A stretch of 64,000 bases of DNA from Streptomyces dangxiongensis (GTDB lineage: Bacteria; Actinomycetota; Actinomycetes; Streptomycetales; Streptomycetaceae). Shown piece by piece: positions 1 through 8,099 of this stretch. The translations under genes were made by a program, and so were the position numbers. Location of the stretch: assembly GCF_003675325.1 (NCBI RefSeq), contig NZ_CP033073.1:7378001-7442000 (forward strand), written 5' to 3'. Each line of letters opens with the position of its first letter. The stretch's first letter is position 1. The notes beneath the pieces are model-generated. The model did no database searches, had not been told where the DNA came from, and was given only the letters and a program-made list of their open reading frames with translations.

Positions 1-1161
1 CGCCGAGTTGGCACCGCCGACGATGTACACGTCCTGGCCCTGGCAGGAGGCCGCCTCGGTCAGCGCCGAGCCGTAGAACACCCCGCAGCCGGTGAGGTCG
101 GTGCAGCCCGCGGCGTCCAGCTGCCGGTACTGCACCCCGGTCGCCAGGATCACGCTGTGCGCGGCGATCGCCGAGCCGTCCGCGAACCGGACGACCCGCG
201 CGGCGCCGCAGGCCTCCAGCCCGGTCACCTCGCGCGCGGTCAGGATCTCGGCGCCGAACCTGGCCGCCTGCCGCCGCGCCCGGTCGGTGAGCTGGGCGCC
301 GGAGACGCCGTCGGGGAAGCCGAGGTAGTTCTCGATGCGGGAGCTCTGCCCCGCCTGCCCGCCGGTCGCCGACCGCTCCACCAGCACGGTCCGCAGGCCC
401 TCCGACGCCCCGTACACGGCGGCGCCGAGCCCGGCGGGTCCGCCGCCGATCACGACGAGGTCGTAGAACTCGGACGTCGGCGTCGTCGCCAGGCCCACCC
501 GCGCCGCCAGTTCGGGTGCCTCCGGCTCGACCAGGGCGCTGCCGTCCGGGGTGATCACCAGCGGGAGCCGCTGCCCGTCCTGCCCGGCCGCCGCCAGCAG
601 CCGCCGCCCCTCCGGTTCCTCCACCGAGTACCAGCGGTAGGGCACCTGGTTGCGGGCCAGGAACTCGCGCACGTCCGAGGAGCGCGCCGACCAGCGGTGG
701 CCCACGATCTTCGTGCTGGGCACCGGCCGGTAGGCGCGGGTGCGCCAGGCCTCCAGCAGGTCGTCCAGGACGGGGTAGAGCTTCTCCTCCGGCGGGTCCC
801 ACGGCTTGAGCAGGTAGTGGTCCAGGTCGACCACGTTGATCGCGTCGATCGCCGCGTCGGTGTCGGCGTACGCGGTCAGCAGTACGCGGCGCGCGCCCGG
901 ATAGACGTCGAGCGCCTGCTCCAGGAACTCGATGCCGTTCATCTGCGGCATCCGGTAGTCGGCCAGGATCACGGCCACCAGGTCGCCGCGCAGCTTCAGC
1001 TCGCGCAGCGCCTCCAGCGCGGACTCCCCGGACTCGGCGCGGACGATCCGGTACGACGCGCCGTAGCGCCGCCTGAGATCGCGGGCGACGGCCCGGGAGA
1101 CCCCCGGGTCGTCGTCCACGGTCAGGATGACGGTCCGCGCTGCGTCGGCGGCCTGTGCCAT
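1..1161 (-). CDS. Response regulator fused to thioredoxin-reductase-like FAD oxidoreductase (partial, runs off left edge)
   Basis: The visible 387 residues read from an ATG at 1161 to the window edge; the C-terminus is missing. Residues about 10-130 form a receiver domain: acidic pair in ILTVDDDPG, phosphoacceptor Asp about 68 in LADYRMP, and conserved Lys in LLKPW. A linker leads to a pyridine-nucleotide oxidoreductase domain with the FAD motif VIGGGPAGLGAAVYG, a GGQAG segment and a second dinucleotide motif, YIVGGANSA. Where classical thioredoxin reductases have a CxxC redox centre, this protein reads GVFYGSALTEAASC, so the canonical dithiol is absent. By family it is a cytosolic NAD(P)H/FAD oxidoreductase gated by phosphorylation. 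No cognate kinase is adjacent in the window. It is divergent from the stress-protein gene at 1382. Confidence 0.88.
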   Translation of the reverse strand, partial: MAQAADAARTVILTVDDDPGVSRAVARDLRRRYGASYRIVRAESGESALEALRELKLRGDLVAVILADYRMPQMNGIEFLEQALDVYPGARRVLLTAYADTDAAIDAINVVDLDHYLLKPWDPPEEKLYPVLDDLLEAWRTRAYRPVPSTKIVGHRWSARSSDVREFLARNQVPYRWYSVEEPEGRRLLAAAGQDGQRLPLVITPDGSALVEPEAPELAARVGLATTPTSEFYDLVVIGGGPAGLGAAVYGASEGLRTVLVERSATGGQAGQSSRIENYLGFPDGVSGAQLTDRARRQAARFGAEILTAREVTGLEACGAARVVRFADGSAIAAHSVILATGVQYRQLDAAGCTDLTGCGVFYGSALTEAASCQGQDVYIVGGANSA

Positions 1162-1381
1162 ACGTCTCCCACCCCGGGTGTCGGTTCCACGGGGCGGTGT
1201 CGTGGGGACCACCGCACCGGTTCGAAGCCATCGTATGTTCGATCGCCCGGGTCCGCTCAGGTGTACGGGGCGTACCCGGTGCGGGGCGGACGGCCCGGCC
1301 ACGCGATCATCGTGCCCGTGCGCTCCCGTGCCTGATAGTGGGCACCAGCACCACGAGGACCGGCGACGAGGAGGCCCAGGG

Positions 1382-2248
1382 ATGACACGCCCGATCACGG
1401 CAGGGGTGGACGGTACGGAGGAGAGTCTGGCCGCGCTGGACTGGGCGGCCCGGGAGGCCGTCCGCCGGGGGCTGCCGCTGCGCGTGGTCCACGCGTGGCG
1501 TTACGCCGAGACGCTCGCCGCCGCCGACCGGGACACCCAGCACGGCTGGGTGTCCCGGGGCGTGTCACAGGCCGTGCGTGCCGCCGCCGGGCGGCACCCG
1601 GACCTGACCGTGAGCGTCGACGTGGTGGAGGACGGGGCCGCTCAGGCGCTGGCCGGCGCGGCGGCCGACGCCGAGATGCTGGTGCTGGGCTCGCGCGGGC
1701 ACGGACCCGTGGTCGGCTTCCTGCTCGGCTCGGTCGGCCAGCAGGTCATCGCGGAGGCGGCCCGGCCCGTGGTGCTGGTGCGCGCGGAGGCCGAGACCAC
1801 GGCCGAGGCCGCCGGGCGGGACGTCGTGGTCGGCCAGGACGGCGCGCCCGAGGACAGCGCGGCGGCGCTGCGGTTCGCCTTCGAGACGGCGGCGGCCCGC
1901 GGTGCGACCGTCCGGGCCGTCCGGGCGTGGACCCTGCCGCCGGTGTTCGCCTACAGCCCCGGCTCGCTGAGGCTGCTCGACGACGCGGGCGGCCTCGAAC
2001 CGTACGAGAGGCAGTCTCTGGCCGAGGCCCTCCAGCCGTGGCGGGAGCGGTTCCCCGAGGTGCCCGTGGCGGAGCACGTCGAGATGGGCAGCGCGGGCCA
2101 TGTCCTGCTGTCGCTGACCGGGCGGGCCCAACTGGTGGTCGTCGGGCGCCGGGCGCACCGTACGGCCGTCGGCGCCCGGATCGGCTCGGTCGCGCACGGC
2201 GTGCTGCACCACGCGGACTGCCCGGTGGCCGTGGTCCCGCACGCCTGA
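1382..2248 (+). CDS. Universal stress protein with two tandem UspA domains
   Basis: This 288-residue cytosolic protein has two UspA folds, residues about 1-140 and 150-288. The first opens with PITAGVDGTEESLAALDWA and carries a nucleotide-binding loop, LGSRGHGPVVGFLLGSVG, of the ATP-binding Gx2Gx9GS type. The second ends in VVGRRAHRTAVGARIGSVAHG, a weaker version, so the two halves may differ in nucleotide binding. Two-domain Usp proteins are common in Streptomyces and act in stress and dormancy physiology; the partner is unknown. The ATG at 1382 follows GAGGAGGCCCAGGG, and an upstream in-frame extension lacks a ribosome site. The gene is convergent with the DUF4032 gene, nine bases away, with no obvious terminator between. 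Confidence 0.9.
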   Translation: MTRPITAGVDGTEESLAALDWAAREAVRRGLPLRVVHAWRYAETLAAADRDTQHGWVSRGVSQAVRAAAGRHPDLTVSVDVVEDGAAQALAGAAADAEMLVLGSRGHGPVVGFLLGSVGQQVIAEAARPVVLVRAEAETTAEAAGRDVVVGQDGAPEDSAAALRFAFETAAARGATVRAVRAWTLPPVFAYSPGSLRLLDDAGGLEPYERQSLAEALQPWRERFPEVPVAEHVEMGSAGHVLLSLTGRAQLVVVGRRAHRTAVGARIGSVAHGVLHHADCPVAVVPHA

Positions 2249-2257
2249 GCCACCGGG

Positions 2258-3493
2258 CTACTCGGGGTCCGTCGGCTCCAGCGTGGCCCGGGCCCTGGGC
2301 AGCACGCGGTCGATGTAGTCCTCGACTGCGGTGTCGAGGCCTATGTCGTGCTGGGCGCGCTCGGACAGGTACCAGCGGTGTTCGAGGAGTTCGTGGTAGA
2401 TCTCGGCCGGGTCCATGGAGCCGCGCAGCTCCGGCGGCACCGCCCGCACGGTGGGCCGGAAGACGTCCCGCACCCAGCGGTGGGCCAGCACCTCCGGGCG
2501 GGCGGCGAGGGGATCGGCCGGGGCGTGGTCGTCCTGGGTGGCCATCCAGCTCTCCAGGTCGTTCAGCAGCCGCCGCGCCTGGTTCTCCTCGGCGTCCAGC
2601 CCCGTCAGCCGCAGCAACTGCCGCTGGTGGTGACCGGCGTCGACGACCTTCGGCACGAAGGTGACGGTGTCGCCGGTGGAGGAGTGCTCGATCTGCATCT
2701 CGGCCACGTCGAAGCCCAGGTCGTTCAGCCGGCGGATGCGGCGCTCGATGTAGTGGTACTTGCCCGCCGGGTACACCGAGGTGCGGGTCAGCTCCCGCCA
2801 CAGACCCTGGTAGCGGGTGCAGATCTCGTGGCCGAAGTCGACCGGGTCGACGGAGGGGTGGAGCGCGCCGGACGCCTCCAGGTCCAGCAGCTCGCCGCTG
2901 ATGTTGACCCGGGCCAGGTCGAGGTCGTACTCCCGCTGCCCCGGGCTGAGCCGGGGGTGCAGGTCGCCGGTCTCGGCGTCGACCAGGTAGGCCGCGTAGG
3001 CGCCGGCGTCCCGCCGGAACAGGGTGTTGGACAGCGAGCAGTCACCCCAGGCGAACCCGGCGAGATGCAGCCGCACCAGCAGCACGGCGAGGGCGTCCAT
3101 CAGCCGGTGCATGGTCGCCGGGCGCATGGTCGTCTCGAACATCGACCGGTACGGCAGCGAGCCGCGCAGGTGCCGGGTGACCAGCACGGACTCCAGCGGG
3201 GCGCCCGAGCAGCCGGTGCGCCCGGTGACGACGGCCAGCGGGTCGACGGCGGGGATGCCGAGCCGGTCCAGGTCGCGCAGCAGCTCGTACTCGCGCAGCG
3301 CGGGCCGTTCGGCCAGTTCCTTGACGGCGATCACCTCGTCGCCGGCGCGGGCGTAGCGCACGACGTGCCGGGAAATGCCGCGGGGGAGTGGCACGAGGTA
3401 CTCCTCGGGCCACTCCTCCAGGGGCGTGTCCCAGGGCAGGGCGAGCAGCAGCGCGGGGTGCTCCGGGTTCGTGGCGTTGATCTGCAAGGCCAT
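2258..3493 (-). CDS. DUF4032 kinase-like protein
   Basis: This 411-residue protein matches the actinobacterial DUF4032 family. The N-terminal half resembles a lipopolysaccharide/RIO-like kinase: a beta-rich start (VRYARAGDEVIAVKELAERPALREYELLRDL broken as VIAVKELAER then REYELL), a possible catalytic segment AGFAWGDCSLSNTLF and a metal-binding-like YLVDAETGD. The C-terminal half, with HHQRQLLRLTGLDAEENQA, is the DUF4032 part. Substrate and role are unknown. It begins at an ATG at 3493; ten bases separate it from the stop of the metallo-hydrolase gene upstream on the same strand, so the two may be co-transcribed. Family assignment is from pattern recognition. Confidence 0.82.
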   Translation of the reverse strand: MALQINATNPEHPALLLALPWDTPLEEWPEEYLVPLPRGISRHVVRYARAGDEVIAVKELAERPALREYELLRDLDRLGIPAVDPLAVVTGRTGCSGAPLESVLVTRHLRGSLPYRSMFETTMRPATMHRLMDALAVLLVRLHLAGFAWGDCSLSNTLFRRDAGAYAAYLVDAETGDLHPRLSPGQREYDLDLARVNISGELLDLEASGALHPSVDPVDFGHEICTRYQGLWRELTRTSVYPAGKYHYIERRIRRLNDLGFDVAEMQIEHSSTGDTVTFVPKVVDAGHHQRQLLRLTGLDAEENQARRLLNDLESWMATQDDHAPADPLAARPEVLAHRWVRDVFRPTVRAVPPELRGSMDPAEIYHELLEHRWYLSERAQHDIGLDTAVEDYIDRVLPRARATLEPTDPE

Positions 3494-3503
3494 GGCACGA
3501 ACC

Positions 3504-4271
3504 TTACGGCCCCGTACGCCTGTTCCCCGAGGCGCGTGCCCCGGCCTGCTCGGCGGCGGCCCGCACCGGGCCGAGGTGGAGGGGCCCGTGTCCGGGCAGC
3601 AGCATGTCGCCGTCGAGCGCGGCGATCACGTCCAGGGAGGCCACCGCCCGGGCGTGCTCGTGGTGGAAGAAGTCCGGCAGTAGCTGCGGGCCCTTGATCC
3701 GCGAGGTGGCGTGCCCGCTGACCAGGGCGTCCCCGGAGATCACGATGCCCGCTCCCGGCAGGTGGTAGACGCAGTGGCCGTCCGTGTGCCCGGGGGTGTG
3801 CACCGGGACCGGCCGGCCCGGCAGGTCGAGCGGGCCCTCGGCCGGGAACGGCTCGGGCGCGGTGACGGGGTGCTGCTCCGTGCCGCCGACGCGGACGACG
3901 TGCGCCGCCCAGGGCAGGACGCCGGGCCGCCAGGCATTGCGGACCACGTCGGCGATGGTGGCCTGTTGCAGGAAGTCCCGCCGGGCGTGCGGGACTTCGG
4001 CGGGGTGCAGATAGACGGGCGTGCCGTGCGTGGTGCGCAGGTGCTCGGCCGAACCCAGGCGGTCGTTGTGCGCGTGGGTGATCAGGACGGCCGCGACCGC
4101 CTCCGGTGAACTGCCCACCTGTGCGAGGGACTCCAGCAGCCCCTGCCGGTCCCCCGGGTACCCGGTGTCGACCAGGGTGACGGCGTCGCCGTCCTTGAGG
4201 ATGACCCAGTTGGTGTGGTGGCCGTGCACCAGGTAGGTGTCTTCGGCGACTTGGCGTACGTCTGCCCGCAT
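3504..4271 (-). CDS. MBL-fold metallo-hydrolase
   Basis: A 255-residue metallo-beta-lactamase-fold hydrolase. Metal ligands can be seen in order: ITHAHNDRLGSAEHL (HxHxDR-like; the second aspartate sits after asparagine), VHTPGHTDGHCVYHL, VISGDALVSG and a late LLPGHGP. These are the usual dinuclear zinc ligands of glyoxalase-II-like and lactonase-like members; the substrate cannot be told from sequence. The start at 4271 is preferred over an in-frame start at 4313 because GGAGAGAAC lies immediately upstream. It probably forms a two-gene unit with the DUF4032 gene downstream. Confidence 0.85.
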   Translation of the reverse strand: MRADVRQVAEDTYLVHGHHTNWVILKDGDAVTLVDTGYPGDRQGLLESLAQVGSSPEAVAAVLITHAHNDRLGSAEHLRTTHGTPVYLHPAEVPHARRDFLQQATIADVVRNAWRPGVLPWAAHVVRVGGTEQHPVTAPEPFPAEGPLDLPGRPVPVHTPGHTDGHCVYHLPGAGIVISGDALVSGHATSRIKGPQLLPDFFHHEHARAVASLDVIAALDGDMLLPGHGPLHLGPVRAAAEQAGARASGNRRTGP

Positions 4272-4373
4272 GTTCTCTCCGAGCCCTGAGCGGCGGTCGT
4301 CGGGGACAGCCAACCAGACCGGGCCGCGCCCCGCACCGGAAGGGCCGGGCGCGCGGGGCCGGCTCCGGGGAGG

Positions 4374-5003
4374 TCAGTGCACCCCGTGCGGCCGGAACTG
4401 GATGCTGATGCGCGGTCCCGTGGCCCGGGTGGTCTTGGGTACGCAGTGCTCCCAGGTGCGCTGGCAGGAGCCGCCCATCACGATGAGGTCGCCGTGGCCG
4501 AGGGGCCGCCGCAGTGTGCCGCCGCCTCCGCCGGCCGGGCGCAGCAGCAGGTCCCGGGGCGCGCCGACGGAGAGGATCGCCACCATGGTGTCCTCGCGGG
4601 CACCCCGTCCGATCCGGTCCCCGTGCCAGGCCACGCTGTCCCGGCCGTCGCGGTACAGGCACAGCCCCGCGGTGGTGAAGGGCTCGCCCAGCTCCTCGGC
4701 GTAGTGCCGGGACAGGGCGGCGCGGGCCTCGTCCAGGACCGGGTGGGGGAGCGGGTCCGCCGCTCCGTAGAAGGCCAGCAGACGGGGCACGGCCACCACG
4801 TGGTCGTACATCGCGCGGCGCTCCGCCCGCCAGGGCACGTCCGCCGCCAGCCGCTCGAACAGGGTGTCGGCCCCGCTCAGCCAGCCGGGCAGGACGTCGA
4901 TCCAGGCGCCGGCGTCCAGCTCGGTCCGGCGCAGCCCGCCGAGCGGGCCGAGCCGCAGCTCGTCGGTCTGGTCGAACAGGGAGCCCTGGAGGTGCGTGGC
5001 CAT
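4374..5003 (-). CDS. alkB: AlkB-type 2-oxoglutarate/Fe(II) DNA dealkylase
   Basis: A 209-residue protein of the AlkB family, which removes alkyl groups from N1-methyladenine and N3-methylcytosine in DNA using Fe(II), O2 and 2-oxoglutarate. The iron ligands are visible as HGDRIGRG (HxD) and a distal histidine in QRTWEHCVPK. A 2-oxoglutarate-binding arginine pair follows in GPRISIQFRPHG. The reading frame starts at ATG 5003 with no Shine-Dalgarno site. A TACGCT box ends six bases before the ATG, suggesting a leaderless transcript. It is divergent from the TetR gene at 5137, so the two share a 133-base control region containing the TetR operators. Confidence 0.9.
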   Translation of the reverse strand: MATHLQGSLFDQTDELRLGPLGGLRRTELDAGAWIDVLPGWLSGADTLFERLAADVPWRAERRAMYDHVVAVPRLLAFYGAADPLPHPVLDEARAALSRHYAEELGEPFTTAGLCLYRDGRDSVAWHGDRIGRGAREDTMVAILSVGAPRDLLLRPAGGGGGTLRRPLGHGDLIVMGGSCQRTWEHCVPKTTRATGPRISIQFRPHGVH

Positions 5004-5009
5004 GCTGCC

Positions 5010-5015
5010 AGCGTA
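5010..5015 (-). promoter_or_regulatory. Candidate -10 box of alkB (leaderless)
   Basis: Read on the minus strand this is TACGCT, a TANNNT-type -10 element. Six bases (GGCAGC) separate it from the alkB ATG, so the predicted first transcribed base is the A of the start codon. No purine-rich ribosome site lies between. No convincing -35 hexamer was found. Confidence 0.5.
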
Positions 5016-5084
5016 CTCCGTAATCGAAAATACGTTCCCATGTGATCATCCGGGCCCGGCGGCGGCCCGCCTCCGGCCCCTTTC

Positions 5085-5118
5085 GATACATCGATGTATC
5101 CGATACATTCGCGTATCG
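5085..5118 (+). promoter_or_regulatory. Double palindromic operator upstream of the TetR gene
   Basis: Two inverted repeats lie side by side. The first is the perfect 16-base palindrome GATACATCGATGTATC at 5085-5100. The second at 5101-5118 is CGATAC, six bases, GTATCG. They share the half-site CGATAC(A) and end 18 bases before the TetR start at 5137. TetR-family proteins typically bind such repeats as a pair of dimers and repress their own gene. Because the alkB start is only 82 bases away, the site could also influence alkB; that part is inference. Confidence 0.75.
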
Positions 5119-5136
5119 AACGGAGGCGGGCCGCCC

Positions 5137-5763
5137 ATGGAGAACGACACGTCCGGACGCCGCGTCACCCGGCGCCGGGGCCGCACCCGCGCCCGGCTGC
5201 TCGACGCCGCCTTCCAGGTGTTCGCGGCCAAGGGCTTCGGGCGGGTCGCCATCGAGGAGGTCTGCGAGGCGGCCGGGTACAGCAGGGGCGCCTTCTACTC
5301 GAACTTCGCCACCCTGGACGAGCTGTTCTTCGCCCTCTACCGGGAACGCGCCGACCTCATCGCCTCCCAGGTGGCCGACGCGCTGGCCCAGGACGGGCCC
5401 GACCTCGATGTCCCCGCCTCCGTGGACCGGGTCACCGAGGTACTGCTGCTCGACGTGGACTGGCTGCTGGTCAAGACCGACTTCCTGGTGCACGCGGCCC
5501 GGGACCCGGTGGTCGCCAGGACCCTCCTCGACCACCGCACCCGGCTCCGGCGGGCCGTCGCCGACCGGCTCCTGCGGGCCCGGGGCCACACCGAACTCCC
5601 CGCCGTGCTGGGTGACGTGGACGGCGCAGCGCACGCCGTGGTCGCCGCCTACGACGGGGTCACCACCCAGCTTCTCCTGGACCGGGACGCCGAGGCCGCC
5701 CGGACCTGGCTCAAGCAACTCCTCACCGCGCTGCTCACGGACGGCAGCCGCATCCCCGCTTGA
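5137..5763 (+). CDS. TetR-family transcriptional regulator
   Basis: A 208-residue regulator. The N-terminal helix-turn-helix is clear at residues about 13-60: TRARLLDAAFQVFAAKGF then VAIEEVCEAAGYSRGAFYSNF. The rest is the variable ligand-binding and dimerisation domain. The ATG at 5137 lies 11 bases after GGAGG and directly follows the double palindrome at 5085-5118, which implies autoregulation. The gene is followed 49 bases later by an FAD-binding dehydrogenase in the same direction, its most likely regulatory target. Ligand unknown. Confidence 0.9.
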   Translation: MENDTSGRRVTRRRGRTRARLLDAAFQVFAAKGFGRVAIEEVCEAAGYSRGAFYSNFATLDELFFALYRERADLIASQVADALAQDGPDLDVPASVDRVTEVLLLDVDWLLVKTDFLVHAARDPVVARTLLDHRTRLRRAVADRLLRARGHTELPAVLGDVDGAAHAVVAAYDGVTTQLLLDRDAEAARTWLKQLLTALLTDGSRIPA

Positions 5764-5812
5764 ACACCGGCACGGACCGGCTGCGAGCACCGCAAGGAAG
5801 GACACAGTCGTC

Positions 5813-7486
5813 ATGGACGCGGACGTCATCGTCGTCGGAGCGGGCCTCGCCGGCCTGGTCGCGGCACACGAACTCACCAGCCGGGGCCGCCGGGTGGCCC
5901 TGGTCGACCAGGAGAACGCCGCCAACCTCGGCGGCCAGGCGTTCTGGTCCTTCGGCGGGCTCTTCCTCGTCGACTCGCCCGAGCAGCGCCGGCTCGGCAT
6001 CAAGGACTCCTTCGACCTGGCCTGGAACGACTGGCACGGCAGCGCTCGCTTCGACCGGCTCGAGGACGAGGACACCTGGGCCGTACGCTGGGCCCGCGCC
6101 TACGTCGAGTTCGCGGCCGGCGAGAAGCGGTCCTGGCTCCAGGGGCACGGCATCGAGCTGCTGCCCACCGTCGGCTGGGCCGAGCGCGGCGACCTGCGCG
6201 CGGACGGCCACGGCAACTCCGTACCGCGCTTCCACATCGCCTGGGGCACCGGCACCGGCGTGGTCGAGCCCTTCGTGCGCCACGCCCGGCAGGCCGCCCG
6301 GGACGGGCTGCTCACCTTCCACCACCGCCACCGGGTGGACGAACTGCTCATCGAGGGCGGCACGGCCCGCGGAGTGCGGGGCACCGTCCTCACCCCCGAC
6401 GACTCCCCGCGCGGTGCCCCCTCCGGCCGCGACCGGGCCGGCGACTTCGAACTGACCGCCCAGGCCGTCGTCGTCACCACCGGCGGCATCGGCGCCGACC
6501 ACGACATCATCCGCCGGTACTGGCCCGAGCGGCTCGGCACACCGCCCGCCGAGATGGTCACCGGTGTCCCCGCCTACGTCGACGGCCGCATGCTCGACAT
6601 CAGCGCCGAGGCCGGCGTACGGCTCGTGAACCGCGACCGCATGTGGCACTACACCGAGGGCCTGCAGAACTGGGACCCCATCTGGCCCGGCCACGGCATC
6701 CGCATCCTGCCCGGCCCCTCCTCCGTCTGGCTCGACGCCCTCGGCCGCCGGCTGCCCGACCCCTGCCTGCCCGGCTACGACACCCTCGGCACCCTCCGGC
6801 ACCTGCGCACCACCGAGGACATCGCCGCGTACGACCACTCCTGGTTCGTCCTCACCCGGAAGATCATCGAGAAGGAGTTCGCGCTCTCCGGGTCCGAGCA
6901 GAACCCCGACATCACCGCCAAGGACCGCAAGGCCGTCCTGCGCGACCGGCTGCTCGGCAAGGGCGCCCCCGGACCCGTGCGGGCCTTCCTCGACCACGGC
7001 GCCGACTTCGTCACCGCGGGGAACCTGGAGCAACTGGTCGCCAGGATGAACGCGCTCACCGGCGAGGACCTGCTCGACGCGGCCGAGGTGCGCCGCCAGA
7101 TCGAGGCCCGCGACCTGCAGATCACCAACCCCTACAGCAAGGACGCCCAGGTCCAGGGCATCCGCAACGCCCGCCGCTACATCGGCGACCGGCTCGGCCG
7201 GGTCGCCGCCCCGCACCGCATCCTCGACCCGGCCGCGGGCCCCCTCGTCGGGGTCCGGCTGCGCGTCCTGACCCGCAAGACCCTCGGCGGCATCCAGACC
7301 GACCTCGACTCCCGCGCCCTCGGCACCGACGGCACACCGATCGGGGGCCTGTACGCGGCGGGCGAGGTGGCGGGGTTCGGCGGGGGCGGCGTCCACGGCT
7401 ACAACGCCCTGGAGGGCACCTTCCTCGGCGGCTGCCTGTTCTCGGGCCGGGCGGCGGGCCGGCACGCCGCCGGGCTCACGGCCTGA
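5813..7486 (+). CDS. FAD-binding dehydrogenase (3-ketosteroid dehydrogenase/fumarate reductase flavoprotein type)
   Basis: A 557-residue flavoprotein of the FAD_binding_2 family. The N-terminal Rossmann motif is VIVVGAGLAGLVAAHELTSR. A conserved NLGGQAFWSFGGLF segment follows, and the C-terminal FAD-binding end reads GGLYAAGEVAGFGGGGVHG with GTFLGGCLFSGRAAG. These are hallmarks of a soluble subgroup often annotated 'FAD-binding dehydrogenase', related to KstD and fumarate reductase. The exact substrate is unknown, and no other steroid-degradation genes occur nearby. The ATG follows GGAAGGAC. It lies just downstream of the TetR gene and probably belongs to its regulon. Its stop is three bases from the convergent DUF488 gene. 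Confidence 0.87.
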   Translation: MDADVIVVGAGLAGLVAAHELTSRGRRVALVDQENAANLGGQAFWSFGGLFLVDSPEQRRLGIKDSFDLAWNDWHGSARFDRLEDEDTWAVRWARAYVEFAAGEKRSWLQGHGIELLPTVGWAERGDLRADGHGNSVPRFHIAWGTGTGVVEPFVRHARQAARDGLLTFHHRHRVDELLIEGGTARGVRGTVLTPDDSPRGAPSGRDRAGDFELTAQAVVVTTGGIGADHDIIRRYWPERLGTPPAEMVTGVPAYVDGRMLDISAEAGVRLVNRDRMWHYTEGLQNWDPIWPGHGIRILPGPSSVWLDALGRRLPDPCLPGYDTLGTLRHLRTTEDIAAYDHSWFVLTRKIIEKEFALSGSEQNPDITAKDRKAVLRDRLLGKGAPGPVRAFLDHGADFVTAGNLEQLVARMNALTGEDLLDAAEVRRQIEARDLQITNPYSKDAQVQGIRNARRYIGDRLGRVAAPHRILDPAAGPLVGVRLRVLTRKTLGGIQTDLDSRALGTDGTPIGGLYAAGEVAGFGGGGVHGYNALEGTFLGGCLFSGRAAGRHAAGLTA

Positions 7487-7489
7487 ACA

Positions 7490-7840
7490 TCAGCTCCGCA
7501 ACAGGTCCAGGAGGACGTGGGCGTGGCTCTTCCCGGGTGCCTTCGACGCCGTCAGCAGCGTCACAGGTCCCCCGCGGGCCGAGTCCCGGAGGCCGTCGAG
7601 CAGCGCGGCGGCCTCCGGGGCCCCCAGTTCCGCCTCGTACCGGCGGCGGAACTCCTCGTACCCGCCCTCGCCGGCGTGGTACCAGCGGCGCAGCTCGGTG
7701 GACGGGGTGAGCGCCTTGGGCCACTCGTCGACGCGCGCCGCGTCCTTGGCGAGGCCGCGCGGCCACAGCCGGTCGACCAGGACGCGCAGGCCGTCGTCCG
7801 GCTCGGGCGGTTCGTAGATCCGGCGCAGGCGCACGCTCAC
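7490..7840 (-). CDS. DUF488 (YeaO-like) protein
   Basis: A 116-residue protein of the DUF488 family. Diagnostic segments are RRIYEPPEPDDGLRVLVDRL with the following WPRG, then WPKALTPSTELRRWY, and YEEFRRRYEAEL. The family is small, cytosolic and of unknown biochemical role. Length is normal. The start at 7840 is GTG and precedes the first conserved residues; no other genes share its direction nearby. It is convergent with the FAD dehydrogenase. Confidence 0.85.
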   Translation of the reverse strand: MSVRLRRIYEPPEPDDGLRVLVDRLWPRGLAKDAARVDEWPKALTPSTELRRWYHAGEGGYEEFRRRYEAELGAPEAAALLDGLRDSARGGPVTLLTASKAPGKSHAHVLLDLLRS

Positions 7841-7900
7841 GCTGGGGCCCCTCTCGGGTCGCGGACGGTCCCGCGAGCGTACTGCGGCGCACCCCGCCCA

Positions 7901-8015
7901 CCGCGCGGCGACGCGACACGGACCGGCCGAAGGGCCTCACCCGGGGGAGCGGCATGCTCCGCGCGGCGACGCGACACGGCCCGGCCGACGGGCCTCACCC
8001 GGGGAGCGGCAGGAC
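7901..8015. repeat. Two-copy tandem repeat, 58-base period
   Basis: The segment 7901-7958 begins CCGCGCGGCGACGCGACACG and is repeated from 7959 with only a few differences: A to C, A to C, and a one-base contraction in the CCCGGGG run. It fills most of the gap between the DUF488 start and the M1 peptidase gene. No hairpin terminator or ORF explains it. Confidence 0.85.
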
Positions 8016-8099
8016 TTGACCGGAACAAGAGGGAGACCGCGGCCCCGCCCCGCCTAGTCTGGCGGCCAGTCGATCACCGGCCACCCCGGAGGAACGCAC

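Noticed and set aside
3331..6075. Very long minus-strand open frame crossing several genes
   Set aside because: It lies antisense or out of frame to well-recognised genes (MBL hydrolase, AlkB, TetR). Long stop-free frames are expected in GC-rich coding DNA, and the translation is Arg/Pro/Gly-rich without motifs.
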